Of a stretch of 64,000 nt of DNA, positions 43,467-51,766 are shown piece by piece (position 1 is the stretch's first letter; each line of letters starts with the position of its first letter). Source of the stretch: Motiliproteus sp. SC1-56. GTDB lineage: Bacteria > Pseudomonadota > Gammaproteobacteria > Pseudomonadales > Balneatricaceae. A program made the position numbers and the translations under genes. The notes below the pieces were generated by a model. It did not search any database. It was not told the DNA's origin and saw only the letters and a program-made list of their open reading frames with translations. Location: positions 22,806 to 86,805 of the forward strand of contig NZ_JAEMGS010000015.1 in assembly GCF_017309075.1 (NCBI RefSeq). The letters are read 5' to 3'.

Positions 43467-44357
43467 TTACTCGCCTTTCTGGTAGAGCTTGAGCAGGCTG
43501 GAGAAGTCCAGCTTACCGTTGCCGTGGGCCTGGTGCAGGTTGAACAGTCCGCGGGCGGCGGAGCCCATGGGCACCGGTGAGCCGCTGGTCTGACTCGCGT
43601 CCATGGCCAGCCCCAGATCCTTGCACATCAGGTCGGTCATAAAGCCCCCTTCGTAACCGCGGGACGCCGCCGAGTTCTCCTGCACCCCAGGCACCGGGTT
43701 GTAGACCTCAAGAGACCAGTTACGCCCGGAGCTGTTGAGCATGATCTCAGACAGCACCTTGGGATCCAGGCCGTTGTTGATGCCCATGTTCAACGCTTCC
43801 ACGGTACCGGCCATGTGAATCGCCAGCAGCATGTTGTTACAGGCTTTGGCCAGCTGGCCGGCACCGGCATCACCGGCATGGAAGATGTTCTTGCCCATGC
43901 ACTCGAGTACCGGCTTGGCCCGGGAAAATCCGGCTTCGCTGCCCCCCACCATGAACGCCAGGGTGCCGGCGGCGGCAGCGGCGATACCCCCGGAGACCGG
44001 CGCATCGACAAACTGGATTCCGCGCGCCTCGGCGGCGGCGCCCAGCCGGCGGGCGGTATCAGCATCGATGGTGCTGCAGTCGATCGCCAGGCACTCCTTG
44101 GAGACCTTGTCCAGCAGGGCGTCCTGCTTCACCAGCACCGATTCGACGTGCTTGCCCGCGGGCAGCATGGTGATCAGGTACTCCACCCCCTCGGCGGCTT
44201 CCACGGCGCTGGGGGCGGCCACAGCGCCCGCTTCCACGGCATGCTGCAGTGCCGCCTCGGAGAGGTCAAAGACGTGCACCTCGTGCCCGGCCTTGACCAG
44301 GTTGGCAGCCATGGGGCCGCCCATGTTGCCGAGGCCGACAAATGCGATTTTGGACAT
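43467..44357 (-). CDS. mmsB: 3-hydroxyisobutyrate dehydrogenase
   Basis: A 296-residue NAD-dependent dehydrogenase: GLGNMGGPMAANL (GxGxxG, about 7-18), the substrate block APVSGGIAAAAAGTLAFMVGG, and the catalytic Lys block GQLAKACNNM. It oxidises 3-hydroxyisobutyrate to methylmalonate semialdehyde in valine breakdown. The ATG at 44357 follows AGGTG by seven bases; a GTG three codons earlier would include that site. Confidence 0.93.
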   Translation of the reverse strand: MSKIAFVGLGNMGGPMAANLVKAGHEVHVFDLSEAALQHAVEAGAVAAPSAVEAAEGVEYLITMLPAGKHVESVLVKQDALLDKVSKECLAIDCSTIDADTARRLGAAAEARGIQFVDAPVSGGIAAAAAGTLAFMVGGSEAGFSRAKPVLECMGKNIFHAGDAGAGQLAKACNNMLLAIHMAGTVEALNMGINNGLDPKVLSEIMLNSSGRNWSLEVYNPVPGVQENSAASRGYEGGFMTDLMCKDLGLAMDASQTSGSPVPMGSAARGLFNLHQAHGNGKLDFSSLLKLYQKGE

Positions 44358-44409
44358 AACGTTCACCTTTTGTTTTTGTAATTTCTGTTCCTTCTGGGCG
44401 TCGCCGCGA

Positions 44410-45522
44410 CTACATGTCCGCCAGCGGCTGCTCCCCGTTCCAGGGGGACGTGAAGAGCCCCTCGATCCAGGCCGTGTCTACCTCGTCCAGGGACTTGAAC
44501 TTCCAGTCGGGCTTGCCGTCCTTGTCGATCAGCAGGGCGCGTACCCCTTCGGCAAACTCCCCGGCCCGGCTGCAGTTGACCGACAGATCGAGTTCGGCCT
44601 GGAACACCTGCTTGAGCGACAGGTGGCGCCCCCGCTTGAGCTGGGCATCGATCAGCACCATGGCCGCCGGGCTGCCGGCGCGCGCGGCCTGCTGGGCCTT
44701 CTGCAGCCAACGGTCGTCGGTTTCCAGGGCCAGGATGGCGGCCACCTTGTCTTTCAGCTCGTAGTGATCCATCAGGCTGTTGATCACATCGAAGTGGGCC
44801 AGCACCTGGGACTCTGGCTGCGCCTCAAGGCTCTGCTGCTCCAGCGCGCGCAATACGGTGTTGGTGCCGTGATGCAGGGCTTCCAGGCTGTCGCCCCACT
44901 CCACCGCCTGCAGCCGCTCCAGCATCTCGCCCTTCTTGTCACTCTTCAAAAAGCGGTCCGCAAGGCCCAGGTAGCGGCAATCGGCCGCGTTCAGGGCGCT
45001 GGCGGTGAGCCCCAGGAACAGGCCGACATGCCCAGGCATGCGGTTGAGGAACCAGGTTCCTCCCACGTCGGGGTAGAGGCCGATGCTCACTTCAGGCATG
45101 GCGATGCGCGATGTTTCGGTGACCACCCGGTAGTTGGCGCCGGCCATCAGGCCGAGACCACCGCCCATGACGATGCCGCTGCCCCAGACGATGAGCGGCT
45201 TTTCAAAGCAGTGGATGGCGTGATCCAGGCGGTACTCCTCGGTGAAGAAGGTCTCGCAGAATCCGTCCTCCCCTTCACCGGTCATGCCGAGGTAAAGGTT
45301 ACGGATATCGCCCCCGGCACAGAAGGCCTTGGTGCCCGCCCCGTCCAGCACCACCGCCGCGACCTCGGGGTCCTGCTGCCAGCGGGACAGGTTGGGCGCC
45401 AGCAGACGGATCATCTCCAGGGTCAGGGCGTTCAGGCTCTTCTCGGCGTTAAGGGTGGCCTGGACCACCTTCTTGCCATTGCCCGCCGGGTGTTCGGTAA
45501 TCATCAGTGCGTTCGCTTCCAT
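44410..45522 (-). CDS. 3-hydroxyisobutyryl-CoA hydrolase (enoyl-CoA hydratase/isomerase family)
   Basis: A 370-residue crotonase-fold protein. The oxyanion-hole block KAFCAGGDIRNLY, GSGIVMGGGLGL, and MPEVSIGLYPDVGGTWFL match HIBCH-type enzymes, which are about 100 residues longer than common hydratases. It releases free 3-hydroxyisobutyrate for MmsB. Position between mmsB and an enoyl-CoA hydratase gene supports this. GAGGAG lies eight bases before the ATG. Confidence 0.9.
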   Translation of the reverse strand: MEANALMITEHPAGNGKKVVQATLNAEKSLNALTLEMIRLLAPNLSRWQQDPEVAAVVLDGAGTKAFCAGGDIRNLYLGMTGEGEDGFCETFFTEEYRLDHAIHCFEKPLIVWGSGIVMGGGLGLMAGANYRVVTETSRIAMPEVSIGLYPDVGGTWFLNRMPGHVGLFLGLTASALNAADCRYLGLADRFLKSDKKGEMLERLQAVEWGDSLEALHHGTNTVLRALEQQSLEAQPESQVLAHFDVINSLMDHYELKDKVAAILALETDDRWLQKAQQAARAGSPAAMVLIDAQLKRGRHLSLKQVFQAELDLSVNCSRAGEFAEGVRALLIDKDGKPDWKFKSLDEVDTAWIEGLFTSPWNGEQPLADM

Positions 45523-45544
45523 GGCATTCTCCTCTGCTTACCGC

Positions 45545-46321
45545 TCAGCGGTTCTTCCACTCGGGCTTGCGCTTTTCCAGGAAGGCGCTCACCCCTTCCT
45601 TCTGATCCTCGGTGTGGAACAGGTCGGCAAAGTACTCACGCTCGGTGGGCAGGGTGATGGCATTGCTGTGCTGGTGATTCAGCTGGATCAGCTCCTTACA
45701 GGCAGCGACCGACGAGGGGCTCTGCTCGGCAACCCGCTCGGCGATTTCCAGGGCCTTGTCCAGGGCGCCGCCCTGGGGCACCACTTCCTCCACCAGCCCG
45801 ATCTCCAGGGCCTTGTCCGCCTTAATCCGCTCGCCGCAGAGAATCAACCGCTTGGCCCAGGCCATGCTGGTCAGGTTGAGCAGGTTTTGGGTGCCGCCGG
45901 CACAGGGCAGCAGCCCCACCTTGGCCTCGGGCAGCGCCATCTGGGCCTGCTCCTCGGCGACGCGCAGGTCGCAGGCCAGGGCCACTTCCAGGCCTCCGCC
46001 CATGGCGAAGCCGTTGATGGCGGCGATGGATACGCCGCGGAACCGGCTCAGGGTCTCGAAGGCCTCGCCGAAGGCGCGCGCCGCATCCCGGGCAACGCCC
46101 ACGTCCCCGTCGGCGAACTGGTTGAGGTCGGCCCCGGCGGAGAAGAACTTGTCACCCTGCCCGGTGACCACCAGCGCATAGATATCCCGGTCCGCGTTCA
46201 GCTCCTCCACGGTCGCCTTCAGCGCCTGCAGGCTCTGGATCGTCCAGGTGTTGGCCGGGGGGTTGTTCATGGTGATCAGGGCGGTGTGGCCGCGCTTTTC
46301 CACTAGAATCTTGTCGCTCAT
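45545..46321 (-). CDS. Enoyl-CoA hydratase (methacrylyl-CoA hydratase in context)
   Basis: A 258-residue crotonase: the oxyanion block DKFFSAGADLNQF, the GFAMGGGLEVALACDLRVA region and the Glu in LPEAKVGLLPCAGGTQNL (both acid residues of hydratases appear present). Within the mms block it would hydrate methacrylyl-CoA to 3-hydroxyisobutyryl-CoA. AGAGG before the ATG; gap of 22 bases to the next gene. Confidence 0.9.
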   Translation of the reverse strand: MSDKILVEKRGHTALITMNNPPANTWTIQSLQALKATVEELNADRDIYALVVTGQGDKFFSAGADLNQFADGDVGVARDAARAFGEAFETLSRFRGVSIAAINGFAMGGGLEVALACDLRVAEEQAQMALPEAKVGLLPCAGGTQNLLNLTSMAWAKRLILCGERIKADKALEIGLVEEVVPQGGALDKALEIAERVAEQSPSSVAACKELIQLNHQHSNAITLPTEREYFADLFHTEDQKEGVSAFLEKRKPEWKNR

Positions 46322-46374
46322 CGCTTAAACCTCTTGCTGCGGTGCTTGCCTGCACCCTGTTTAACGGGTTAACG

Positions 46375-46393
46375 GAGCGGGCGTCGCCCGCTC
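46375..46393. repeat. Perfect 9-bp inverted repeat between acyl-CoA dehydrogenase and hydratase genes
   Basis: GAGCGGGCG-T-CGCCCGCTC within the 121-base gap downstream of the dehydrogenase stop (46443). On the minus strand the hairpin is followed by CGTTAACCCG, not by T residues, so it may stabilise mRNA more than terminate. The surrounding DNA holds four TTAA-containing segments with loosely similar flanks. Confidence 0.6.
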
Positions 46394-46442
46394 TTTAAGG
46401 TACGCCGGCGGATCCTTGTTAAAGGACGCTGGCAGTCCCTGC

Positions 46443-47600
46443 TTAAATAATGCTGGAGGCGCCTTCGCTCAGCAGCCGGCGGGCAATGATCACCCGCATG
46501 ATTTCGTTGGTGCCCTCCAGGATCTGGTGCACCCGGGTGTCCCGCACGTGGCGTTCCATGGGGTACTCCTTGATGTACCCGTTGCCGCCGTAGATCTGCA
46601 GGGCCGCGTCGCACACCTGGAAGCCCACGTCGGTGGCAAAACGCTTGGCCATGGCGCAGTAGGTGGTCTTGTCCGGGTCGTTGTTATCCAGCTTGAACGC
46701 CGCCAGGCGGATCATCTGCCGGGCCGCCACCAGCTCGGTGGCCATGTCGGCGAGCTTGAACTGCAGCCCCTGGAACTGGGCCAGCTGTTTGCCGAACTGC
46801 TTGCGCTCCTGCATGTAGGCGGTGGCGCTGTCCAGCGCCTGCTGAGCGGTGCCCACGGAACAGGTGGCGATATTGATGCGACCGCCATCGAGCCCCTTCA
46901 TGGCGATCTTGAAACCGTCGCCCTCCTCCCCCAGGCGGGCGCTGACCGGCACCCGCACGTCGTCGAAGGTGATCATGCGGGTGGGCTGGCTGTTCCAGCC
47001 CATCTTGTCTTCCTTACGCCCGTAGCTGATCCCCTCGAGGGTGGCGTCAACCGCGAAGGCAGATATGCCCTTGGGCCCTTCGGCGCCGGTGCGGGCCATC
47101 ACCACCAGCACGTCGGTGTCTCCGGCGCCGGAGATAAAGCACTTGCTGCCGTTGAGGATGTAGTGGTCGCCGTCTCGGCGAGCGCTGGTCTTGAGAGAGG
47201 CCGCATCAGAGCCGGCGTTGGGCTCGGTCAGGCAGTAGGAGGCCAGCTGTTCACCCATCACCAGACTCGGGCACCAGCGCTCAATGGTCTCGCTATTGCC
47301 GAACTCGCCGATCATCCAGGTGGCCATGTTGTGAATGGTGATAAAGGCGGTGGTGGAGGTGCAGCCCATCGCCAGCTGCTCGAAGATAACGTGGGCGTCC
47401 AGGCGCGAGAGCCCCATGCCGCCCGCGCTCTCGGGGGTGTAGATGCCGCAGAAACCCAGCTCACCGGCTTTTTTGATCACATCCTTCGGAAAGATCTGCT
47501 TCAGATCCCACTCGCCGGCCGCCGGCGCCAGCTCCTGCTCGGAAAAGGCCCGCGCCGCATCGGCAAAGGCCACCTGGTCTTCGGTCAGATTAAAATCCAT
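46443..47600 (-). CDS. Acyl-CoA dehydrogenase (isobutyryl-CoA dehydrogenase in context)
   Basis: A 385-residue flavoprotein of the ACAD family: YCLTEPNAGSDAASL (flavin/substrate loop), the GYIKEYPMERHVRDTRVHQILEGTNEIMR C-terminal region with the catalytic Glu in EGTNE. Its place in the mmsA-mmsB block points to isobutyryl-CoA. The open frame extends 36 codons upstream of the family start MDFNLTEDQ, so I use the ATG at 47600; its ribosome site is weak. Confidence 0.9.
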   Translation of the reverse strand: MDFNLTEDQVAFADAARAFSEQELAPAAGEWDLKQIFPKDVIKKAGELGFCGIYTPESAGGMGLSRLDAHVIFEQLAMGCTSTTAFITIHNMATWMIGEFGNSETIERWCPSLVMGEQLASYCLTEPNAGSDAASLKTSARRDGDHYILNGSKCFISGAGDTDVLVVMARTGAEGPKGISAFAVDATLEGISYGRKEDKMGWNSQPTRMITFDDVRVPVSARLGEEGDGFKIAMKGLDGGRINIATCSVGTAQQALDSATAYMQERKQFGKQLAQFQGLQFKLADMATELVAARQMIRLAAFKLDNNDPDKTTYCAMAKRFATDVGFQVCDAALQIYGGNGYIKEYPMERHVRDTRVHQILEGTNEIMRVIIARRLLSEGASSII

Positions 47601-47713
47601 ACGCGTTCTCTTATTATCTCTCTGAGGGCGGCGCGGGCGAGGCGCCAGCCCTGCGTTCATAAAGAAGCTGAAAAAATGGCCGAACGATTTTTTCAGGCTC
47701 CCTGGCAAGGGCT

Positions 47714-47739
47714 AAAAAGGGAGGCGCGTCGCGCCTCCC
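47714..47739 (-). terminator. Strong terminator after mmsA
   Basis: Nine-base stem GGGAGGCGC / GCGCCTCCC with loop of three and, on the minus strand, five T. It sits 40 bases beyond the mmsA stop and before the acyl-CoA dehydrogenase start in the same direction, so mmsA may be transcribed mainly alone, with partial read-through. Confidence 0.8.
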
Positions 47740-47778
47740 GAAAACGGCCGGGGAATGAGCCCCGGCCAGGTGCTAAGC

Positions 47779-49272
47779 CTACTTCAGGTTGATAGTCATG
47801 TTGGCGCCGGTGCTGATGTCATCTTCAAACCAGCGCGCGGTGACGGTCTTGGTCTCGGTGTAGAACTTCACCGCCTGCTTGCCGTAGGCATGCTGGTCAC
47901 CGTAGAACGACTTGCGCCAGCCGGTGAAGGAGAAGAAGGGCAGCGGCACCGGCACCGGTACGTTGATGCCCACCTGGCCCACCTTGATCTCGTGCTGGTA
48001 CTTGCGCGCCGCGGCGCCGGACGCGGTAAAGATGGAGGTGCCGTTACCGTAGGGGTTGTCGTTGACCAGGGCGATGGCCTCTTCCAGGGTGTCCACTTCG
48101 ATACAGCAGAGCACCGGACCGAAGATCTCCTCCTTGTAGATGGACATGTCGGTGGTCACGCCGCGGAACAGGGTCGGGCCCACCCAGTTGCCGTCGGGGT
48201 AGCCCTCGACCTTGCAGTTGGAGCCGTCCAGCAGGCACTCGGCGCCTTCTTTCTTGCCGGCCTCGATAAAGCTGAGAATGCGGTCCTTGGCCTGGGGGTT
48301 GATCTGGGGGCCGTAGGCCGCCTCGGGGTCGTTCCAGGCGCCGGGGCGCACCTTGGAGAGCGCTTCCTGGATCTCGGGGATCCACTCCCGGGACTCGCCC
48401 ACGAACACCGCCACGGAGATGGCCATGCAGCGCTGGCCGGCGGCCCCGGCGGAAGCGCCCACCAGGTTGTTGATCATCTGGTTCTTCTGGGCGTCGGGCA
48501 TCACCACCATGTGGTTCTTGGCGCCGGCGAAGGCCTGCACGCGCTTGAGGTGATCGGTGCCGGTCTTGTAGATGTACTCGCCCACTGCCACAGAGCCGAC
48601 GAAGGAGATCGCCTGGGTCTCCGGGTGGGTCAGCAGCGTGTCCACCTGCTCCTTGGAGCCGTGTACCACCTGCAGCACACCCTCGGGAGCGCCGGCCTCG
48701 ACGAAGAGTTCAGCCAGACGGGTGGGGGTGTTCGGGTCCTGCTCGGAGGGCTTGAGGATAAAGGTGTTGCCGCAGGCGATCGCCATGGGGAACATCCACA
48801 GGGGGATCATGGCCGGGAAGTTAAAGGGCGTGATACCAACGCAGACGCCGAGGGGCTGGGTGTAGCTGTAGCTGTCGATCTTGCGGGCCACGTTCTCCAT
48901 GGTCTCGCCCATGGACAGGGTGGCGATGTTGCAGGCGTGCTCGACCACCTCGATGCCGCGGAACACGTCTCCCTTGGCGTCCTCGAAGGTCTTGCCGGTC
49001 TCCTCGGAGAGGATGGTGGCGATCTCGTCGTGGTGCTCCTTGAGCAGCGCCTGGTAGCGCAGCATCAGTCGCGCGCGCTCGGAAACAGGGGTCTCCTTCC
49101 AGGTCTCAAAGGCCTTGGCGGCGCTGGCGATGGCACGCTCCATCTCCGCATCGGTGGCGCAGGGCACCTGGGCGATCACCTCCTGGGTGGCGGGGTTGGT
49201 CACCGGGATCCAGCGCTCGGATTCGCTCTGGACAAACTGGCCGTCGATAAAGAGGGGGACTTGCTTACTCAT
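47779..49272 (-). CDS. mmsA: CoA-acylating methylmalonate-semialdehyde dehydrogenase
   Basis: A 497-residue aldehyde dehydrogenase: N-terminal [17 protein letters not shown] block [15 protein letters not shown], the [10 protein letters not shown] (GxxxxG) stretch, and the catalytic Cys block [11 protein letters not shown]. It converts methylmalonate semialdehyde to propionyl-CoA, the last step of the valine route. AAAGG precedes the ATG at 49272. It is divergent from the AraC-type gene mmsR. Confidence 0.94.
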   Translation of the reverse strand: MSKQVPLFIDGQFVQSESERWIPVTNPATQEVIAQVPCATDAEMERAIASAAKAFETWKETPVSERARLMLRYQALLKEHHDEIATILSEETGKTFEDAKGDVFRGIEVVEHACNIATLSMGETMENVARKIDSYSYTQPLGVCVGITPFNFPAMIPLWMFPMAIACGNTFILKPSEQDPNTPTRLAELFVEAGAPEGVLQVVHGSKEQVDTLLTHPETQAISFVGSVAVGEYIYKTGTDHLKRVQAFAGAKNHMVVMPDAQKNQMINNLVGASAGAAGQRCMAISVAVFVGESREWIPEIQEALSKVRPGAWNDPEAAYGPQINPQAKDRILSFIEAGKKEGAECLLDGSNCKVEGYPDGNWVGPTLFRGVTTDMSIYKEEIFGPVLCCIEVDTLEEAIALVNDNPYGNGTSIFTASGAAARKYQHEIKVGQVGINVPVPVPLPFFSFTGWRKSFYGDQHAYGKQAVKFYTETKTVTARWFEDDISTGANMTINLK

Positions 49273-49460
49273 GCTGTTCACCTTTGCTTGCGGCGTGACC
49301 TGCCGTGTTCTTATTTGTGGGTCGAATCTCAATTAGGTCGCTACTGCTTGACGCTTGTTTACGATTTAAGCACAGCGCCCACACCCTCTAGGATTGATAA
49401 AATTGCCCTAATAATGGACTATATTGTCATTTTCCTGCACCAAAGTAGAACAAAGGTCTA
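49273..49460. promoter_or_regulatory. Divergent mmsA / mmsR control region
   Basis: About 190 bases, clearly AT-rich between 49385 and 49430 (GATTGATAAAATTGCCC, then AATAATGGACTATATTG). Expected binding region of the AraC-type regulator. I do not assign precise boxes. Confidence 0.55.
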
Positions 49461-50357
49461 ATGAGTCGACCCTCCAGCTGGCCCCTACCCGCCGACAGCG
49501 CCCGTTACGTCGTGCCACGCGCCCTGGTCGACCAGCTGCGCCGGCACCCCCTCTCCCGGGAGCTCTATCCCCTGGGCATCGGCCACTACGTGGCGGCACG
49601 GGGCCACGCCATGGAGCGCGAAAACCACGACGATTACCTGCTGATCTACTGCACCGAGGGCCGCGGCGAACTGATCGTAGGTCCCCGTCGGGGCCACCTG
49701 GAGGCGGGCCAGCTGGTGCTCCTGCCGCAGGGACTGGCCCATCGCTACCGGGCTGACGACAGCCAGCCCTGGAGCATCTACTGGGTGCACTTTGAAGGCG
49801 AGGCGGCGGCGGCCTTTGTACGCCACCTGTCCCTTGACCCGGCCTACCCGGTGATCGATCTGGGCCAGAATGCCAAACTGATCGCCGATTTCGAGAACCT
49901 GCTCCAGGTCCGGCAAAGCGGCTACCAGCTCAAGCCCTTCCTGCACGCCGCCAACCAGCTGCGCCAGATCCTCAGCTACCTGGCGCTGCTGCGCAGCCGC
50001 GACAGCACCCGCGCGGGGCTCGATCTGGAGCGGGTGCACAGCTACATGCAGGCCCATATTCACCAGTCCCTGGAGCTCGATACCCTGGCCCGGCAGGTGA
50101 ACCTCTCCAAGTACCACTTTGCCAAGCGCTACAAGGAGCTCACCGGCACCAGCGCCATCAACCACTTTATCAACCTGAAAATCGAACACGCCTGCCAACT
50201 GCTGGACCTGGGCCACCAGAGCGTCAGCGAAATCAGCTATGCCCTGGGCTATGACGATGCCTACTACTTCTCCCGCATCTTTAAAAAGGTGATGGGGCTC
50301 TCCCCCACCGCTTACCGCAAGATGCGACTGGGGTCCTGGCCCAGGCCCCAAACCTGA
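49461..50357 (+). CDS. mmsR: AraC family regulator of valine catabolism
   Basis: A 298-residue protein: N-terminal cupin-like ligand domain (about 35-160; DDYLLIYCTEGRGEL, GQLVLLPQGLAHRYRA) and C-terminal double HTH (about 195-290; LDTLARQVNLSKYHFAKRYKELTG, then VSEISYALGYDDAYYFSRIFKKVMGLSP). The divergent position to mmsA matches mmsR-mmsAB of Pseudomonas aeruginosa, where MmsR activates mmsAB. AAAGG just before the ATG. Confidence 0.88.
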   Translation: MSRPSSWPLPADSARYVVPRALVDQLRRHPLSRELYPLGIGHYVAARGHAMERENHDDYLLIYCTEGRGELIVGPRRGHLEAGQLVLLPQGLAHRYRADDSQPWSIYWVHFEGEAAAAFVRHLSLDPAYPVIDLGQNAKLIADFENLLQVRQSGYQLKPFLHAANQLRQILSYLALLRSRDSTRAGLDLERVHSYMQAHIHQSLELDTLARQVNLSKYHFAKRYKELTGTSAINHFINLKIEHACQLLDLGHQSVSEISYALGYDDAYYFSRIFKKVMGLSPTAYRKMRLGSWPRPQT

Positions 50358-50387
50358 AAGGGCGCGGCCTCCTTGGCCGCGCCCTTT
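50357..50387. terminator. Bidirectional terminator between mmsR and thiolase gene
   Basis: Thirteen-base perfect arms AAAGGGCGCGGCC / GGCCGCGCCCTTT with a five-base loop, starting at the last base of the mmsR stop codon. Short T/A runs on both sides. Confidence 0.85.
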
Positions 50388-50434
50388 CTACAACTTAAGA
50401 CAACTTCTACCTAGACAATATTGTGGAGGCGCGG

Positions 50435-51616
50435 TTACAGCATCTCCACCGCCACGGCCGTTGCCTCGCCACCGCCGATGCACAGCGAGGCCACGCCCTT
50501 GCGCTTGCCCTGATGCTTGAGCGCGTGCAGCAGGGTCACCAGAATCCGCGATCCCGAGGAGCCGATGGGGTGGCCCAGGGCGCAGGCGCCGCCGTGAATG
50601 TTCACCTTGCCTGGATCCAGCCCCAGCTCGCTGGTGGCGAGCATGGTGACCACGGCGAACGCCTCATTGATCTCAAACAGGTCCACTTCGTCCTTATCCC
50701 AGCCGGCACCTTCCAACACCTTTTGAATGGCACCGATAGGCGCGATGGTGAACTCCGCCGGCAGCTGGGCATGGGTAGCATGGGCCTTGATCCGCGCCAG
50801 CGGCGTGAGCCCCTGGTGGGCGGCCTCGGCTTCGCTCATCAACAGCAGCGCCGAGGCGCCGTCCGAGATGGAGCTGGAGTTGGCGGCGGTAACGGTGCCA
50901 TCCTTCTTGAAGGCGGGGCGCAGCTTGCGGATCTTGTCCAACTGGGCGTTGCCGGGCTGCTCGTCGGTATCCACCCGCACCTCGCCCTTACGGGACGCGA
51001 CCGTCACCGGCACGATCTCCTCGGCGAAGTCGCCGTTCTCGATGGCGGCCAGGGCCTTCTGCAAGGAGCCGATGGCAAAATCGTCCATGGCCTCGCGGGT
51101 CACCCCGTAATCGTCAGCGGTCTTCTGGGCGAAGGTACCCATCAGCCCGCCCTCGTAGGCATCCTCAAGGCCGTCGAGGAACATGGAGTCCAGCACCTGG
51201 CCGTGCCCCATGCGCATGCCGGTGCGCGCCTTGGGCAGCAAGTAGGGGGACTGGCTCATGCTTTCCATACCCCCCGCTACCATCACCTTGGCGCTGCCGG
51301 CCTTGATCTGGTCGTGGGCCAGCATCACCGCCTTCATGCCCGAGCCACACATCTTGTTGACCGTGGTGCAACCGGCGGCCTTTGAAATTCCGGCACCCAG
51401 CGACGCCTGCCGCGCCGGCGCCTGGCCGAGTCCCGCGGGCAGCACGCAGCCCATCACCACTTCGTCGACCTTCTCCGGCGCCAGACCGGCCCGCTCCAGG
51501 GTGGCCTTGATGGCGGTGGCGCAAAGATCCGGCGCCCGTACGGCGCTCAATGCACCCTGCAGCCCCCCCATGGGGGTGCGGGCAGCGGAAACGATTACAA
51601 TACTGTTGTCACTCAT
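50435..51616 (-). CDS. Acetyl-CoA C-acyltransferase (thiolase)
   Basis: A 393-residue thiolase: start MSDNSIVIVSAARTPMGG, nucleophilic Cys block VNKMCGSGMKAV (Cys about 88), His in GGACALGHPIGSSGSR and the second Cys block ASLCIGGGEATA. It cleaves acetoacetyl-CoA or longer 3-ketoacyl-CoA. A LiuR-type palindrome 26 bases upstream of the ATG suggests a role with the leucine pathway, whose end products are acetoacetate and acetyl-CoA. Confidence 0.93.
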   Translation of the reverse strand: MSDNSIVIVSAARTPMGGLQGALSAVRAPDLCATAIKATLERAGLAPEKVDEVVMGCVLPAGLGQAPARQASLGAGISKAAGCTTVNKMCGSGMKAVMLAHDQIKAGSAKVMVAGGMESMSQSPYLLPKARTGMRMGHGQVLDSMFLDGLEDAYEGGLMGTFAQKTADDYGVTREAMDDFAIGSLQKALAAIENGDFAEEIVPVTVASRKGEVRVDTDEQPGNAQLDKIRKLRPAFKKDGTVTAANSSSISDGASALLLMSEAEAAHQGLTPLARIKAHATHAQLPAEFTIAPIGAIQKVLEGAGWDKDEVDLFEINEAFAVVTMLATSELGLDPGKVNIHGGACALGHPIGSSGSRILVTLLHALKHQGKRKGVASLCIGGGEATAVAVEML

Positions 51617-51641
51617 GGCGGAAAACACTCGCTCACTCTAG

Positions 51642-51657
51642 TTTACGTTAACGTAAA
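51642..51657. promoter_or_regulatory. LiuR-type operator before the thiolase gene
   Basis: TTTACGTTAACGTAAA, a perfect 16-base palindrome between the thiolase start (51616) and the next gene. Same core as the two sites around liuR. Confidence 0.8.
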
Positions 51658-51723
51658 TCAAATCATTCAAGAAAAGGCCGCGTTCGTCAAGCGCAGTGAC
51701 CAACGCGACCCACTTAACACACC

Positions 51724-51766
51724 CGCCTCGCGACTATGCTACCGCCTCGCGACCGCGCTACCGCCT
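51724..51766. repeat. 19-bp tandem duplication just after a stop codon
   Basis: Two copies of a 19-base unit (51724-51742 and 51743-51761; both start CGCCTCGCGAC and end GCTAC, with two internal mismatches), then a partial third CGCCT. It lies immediately downstream of the substrate-binding protein stop codon (51765-51767 on the minus strand) and touches it. Confidence 0.85.
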
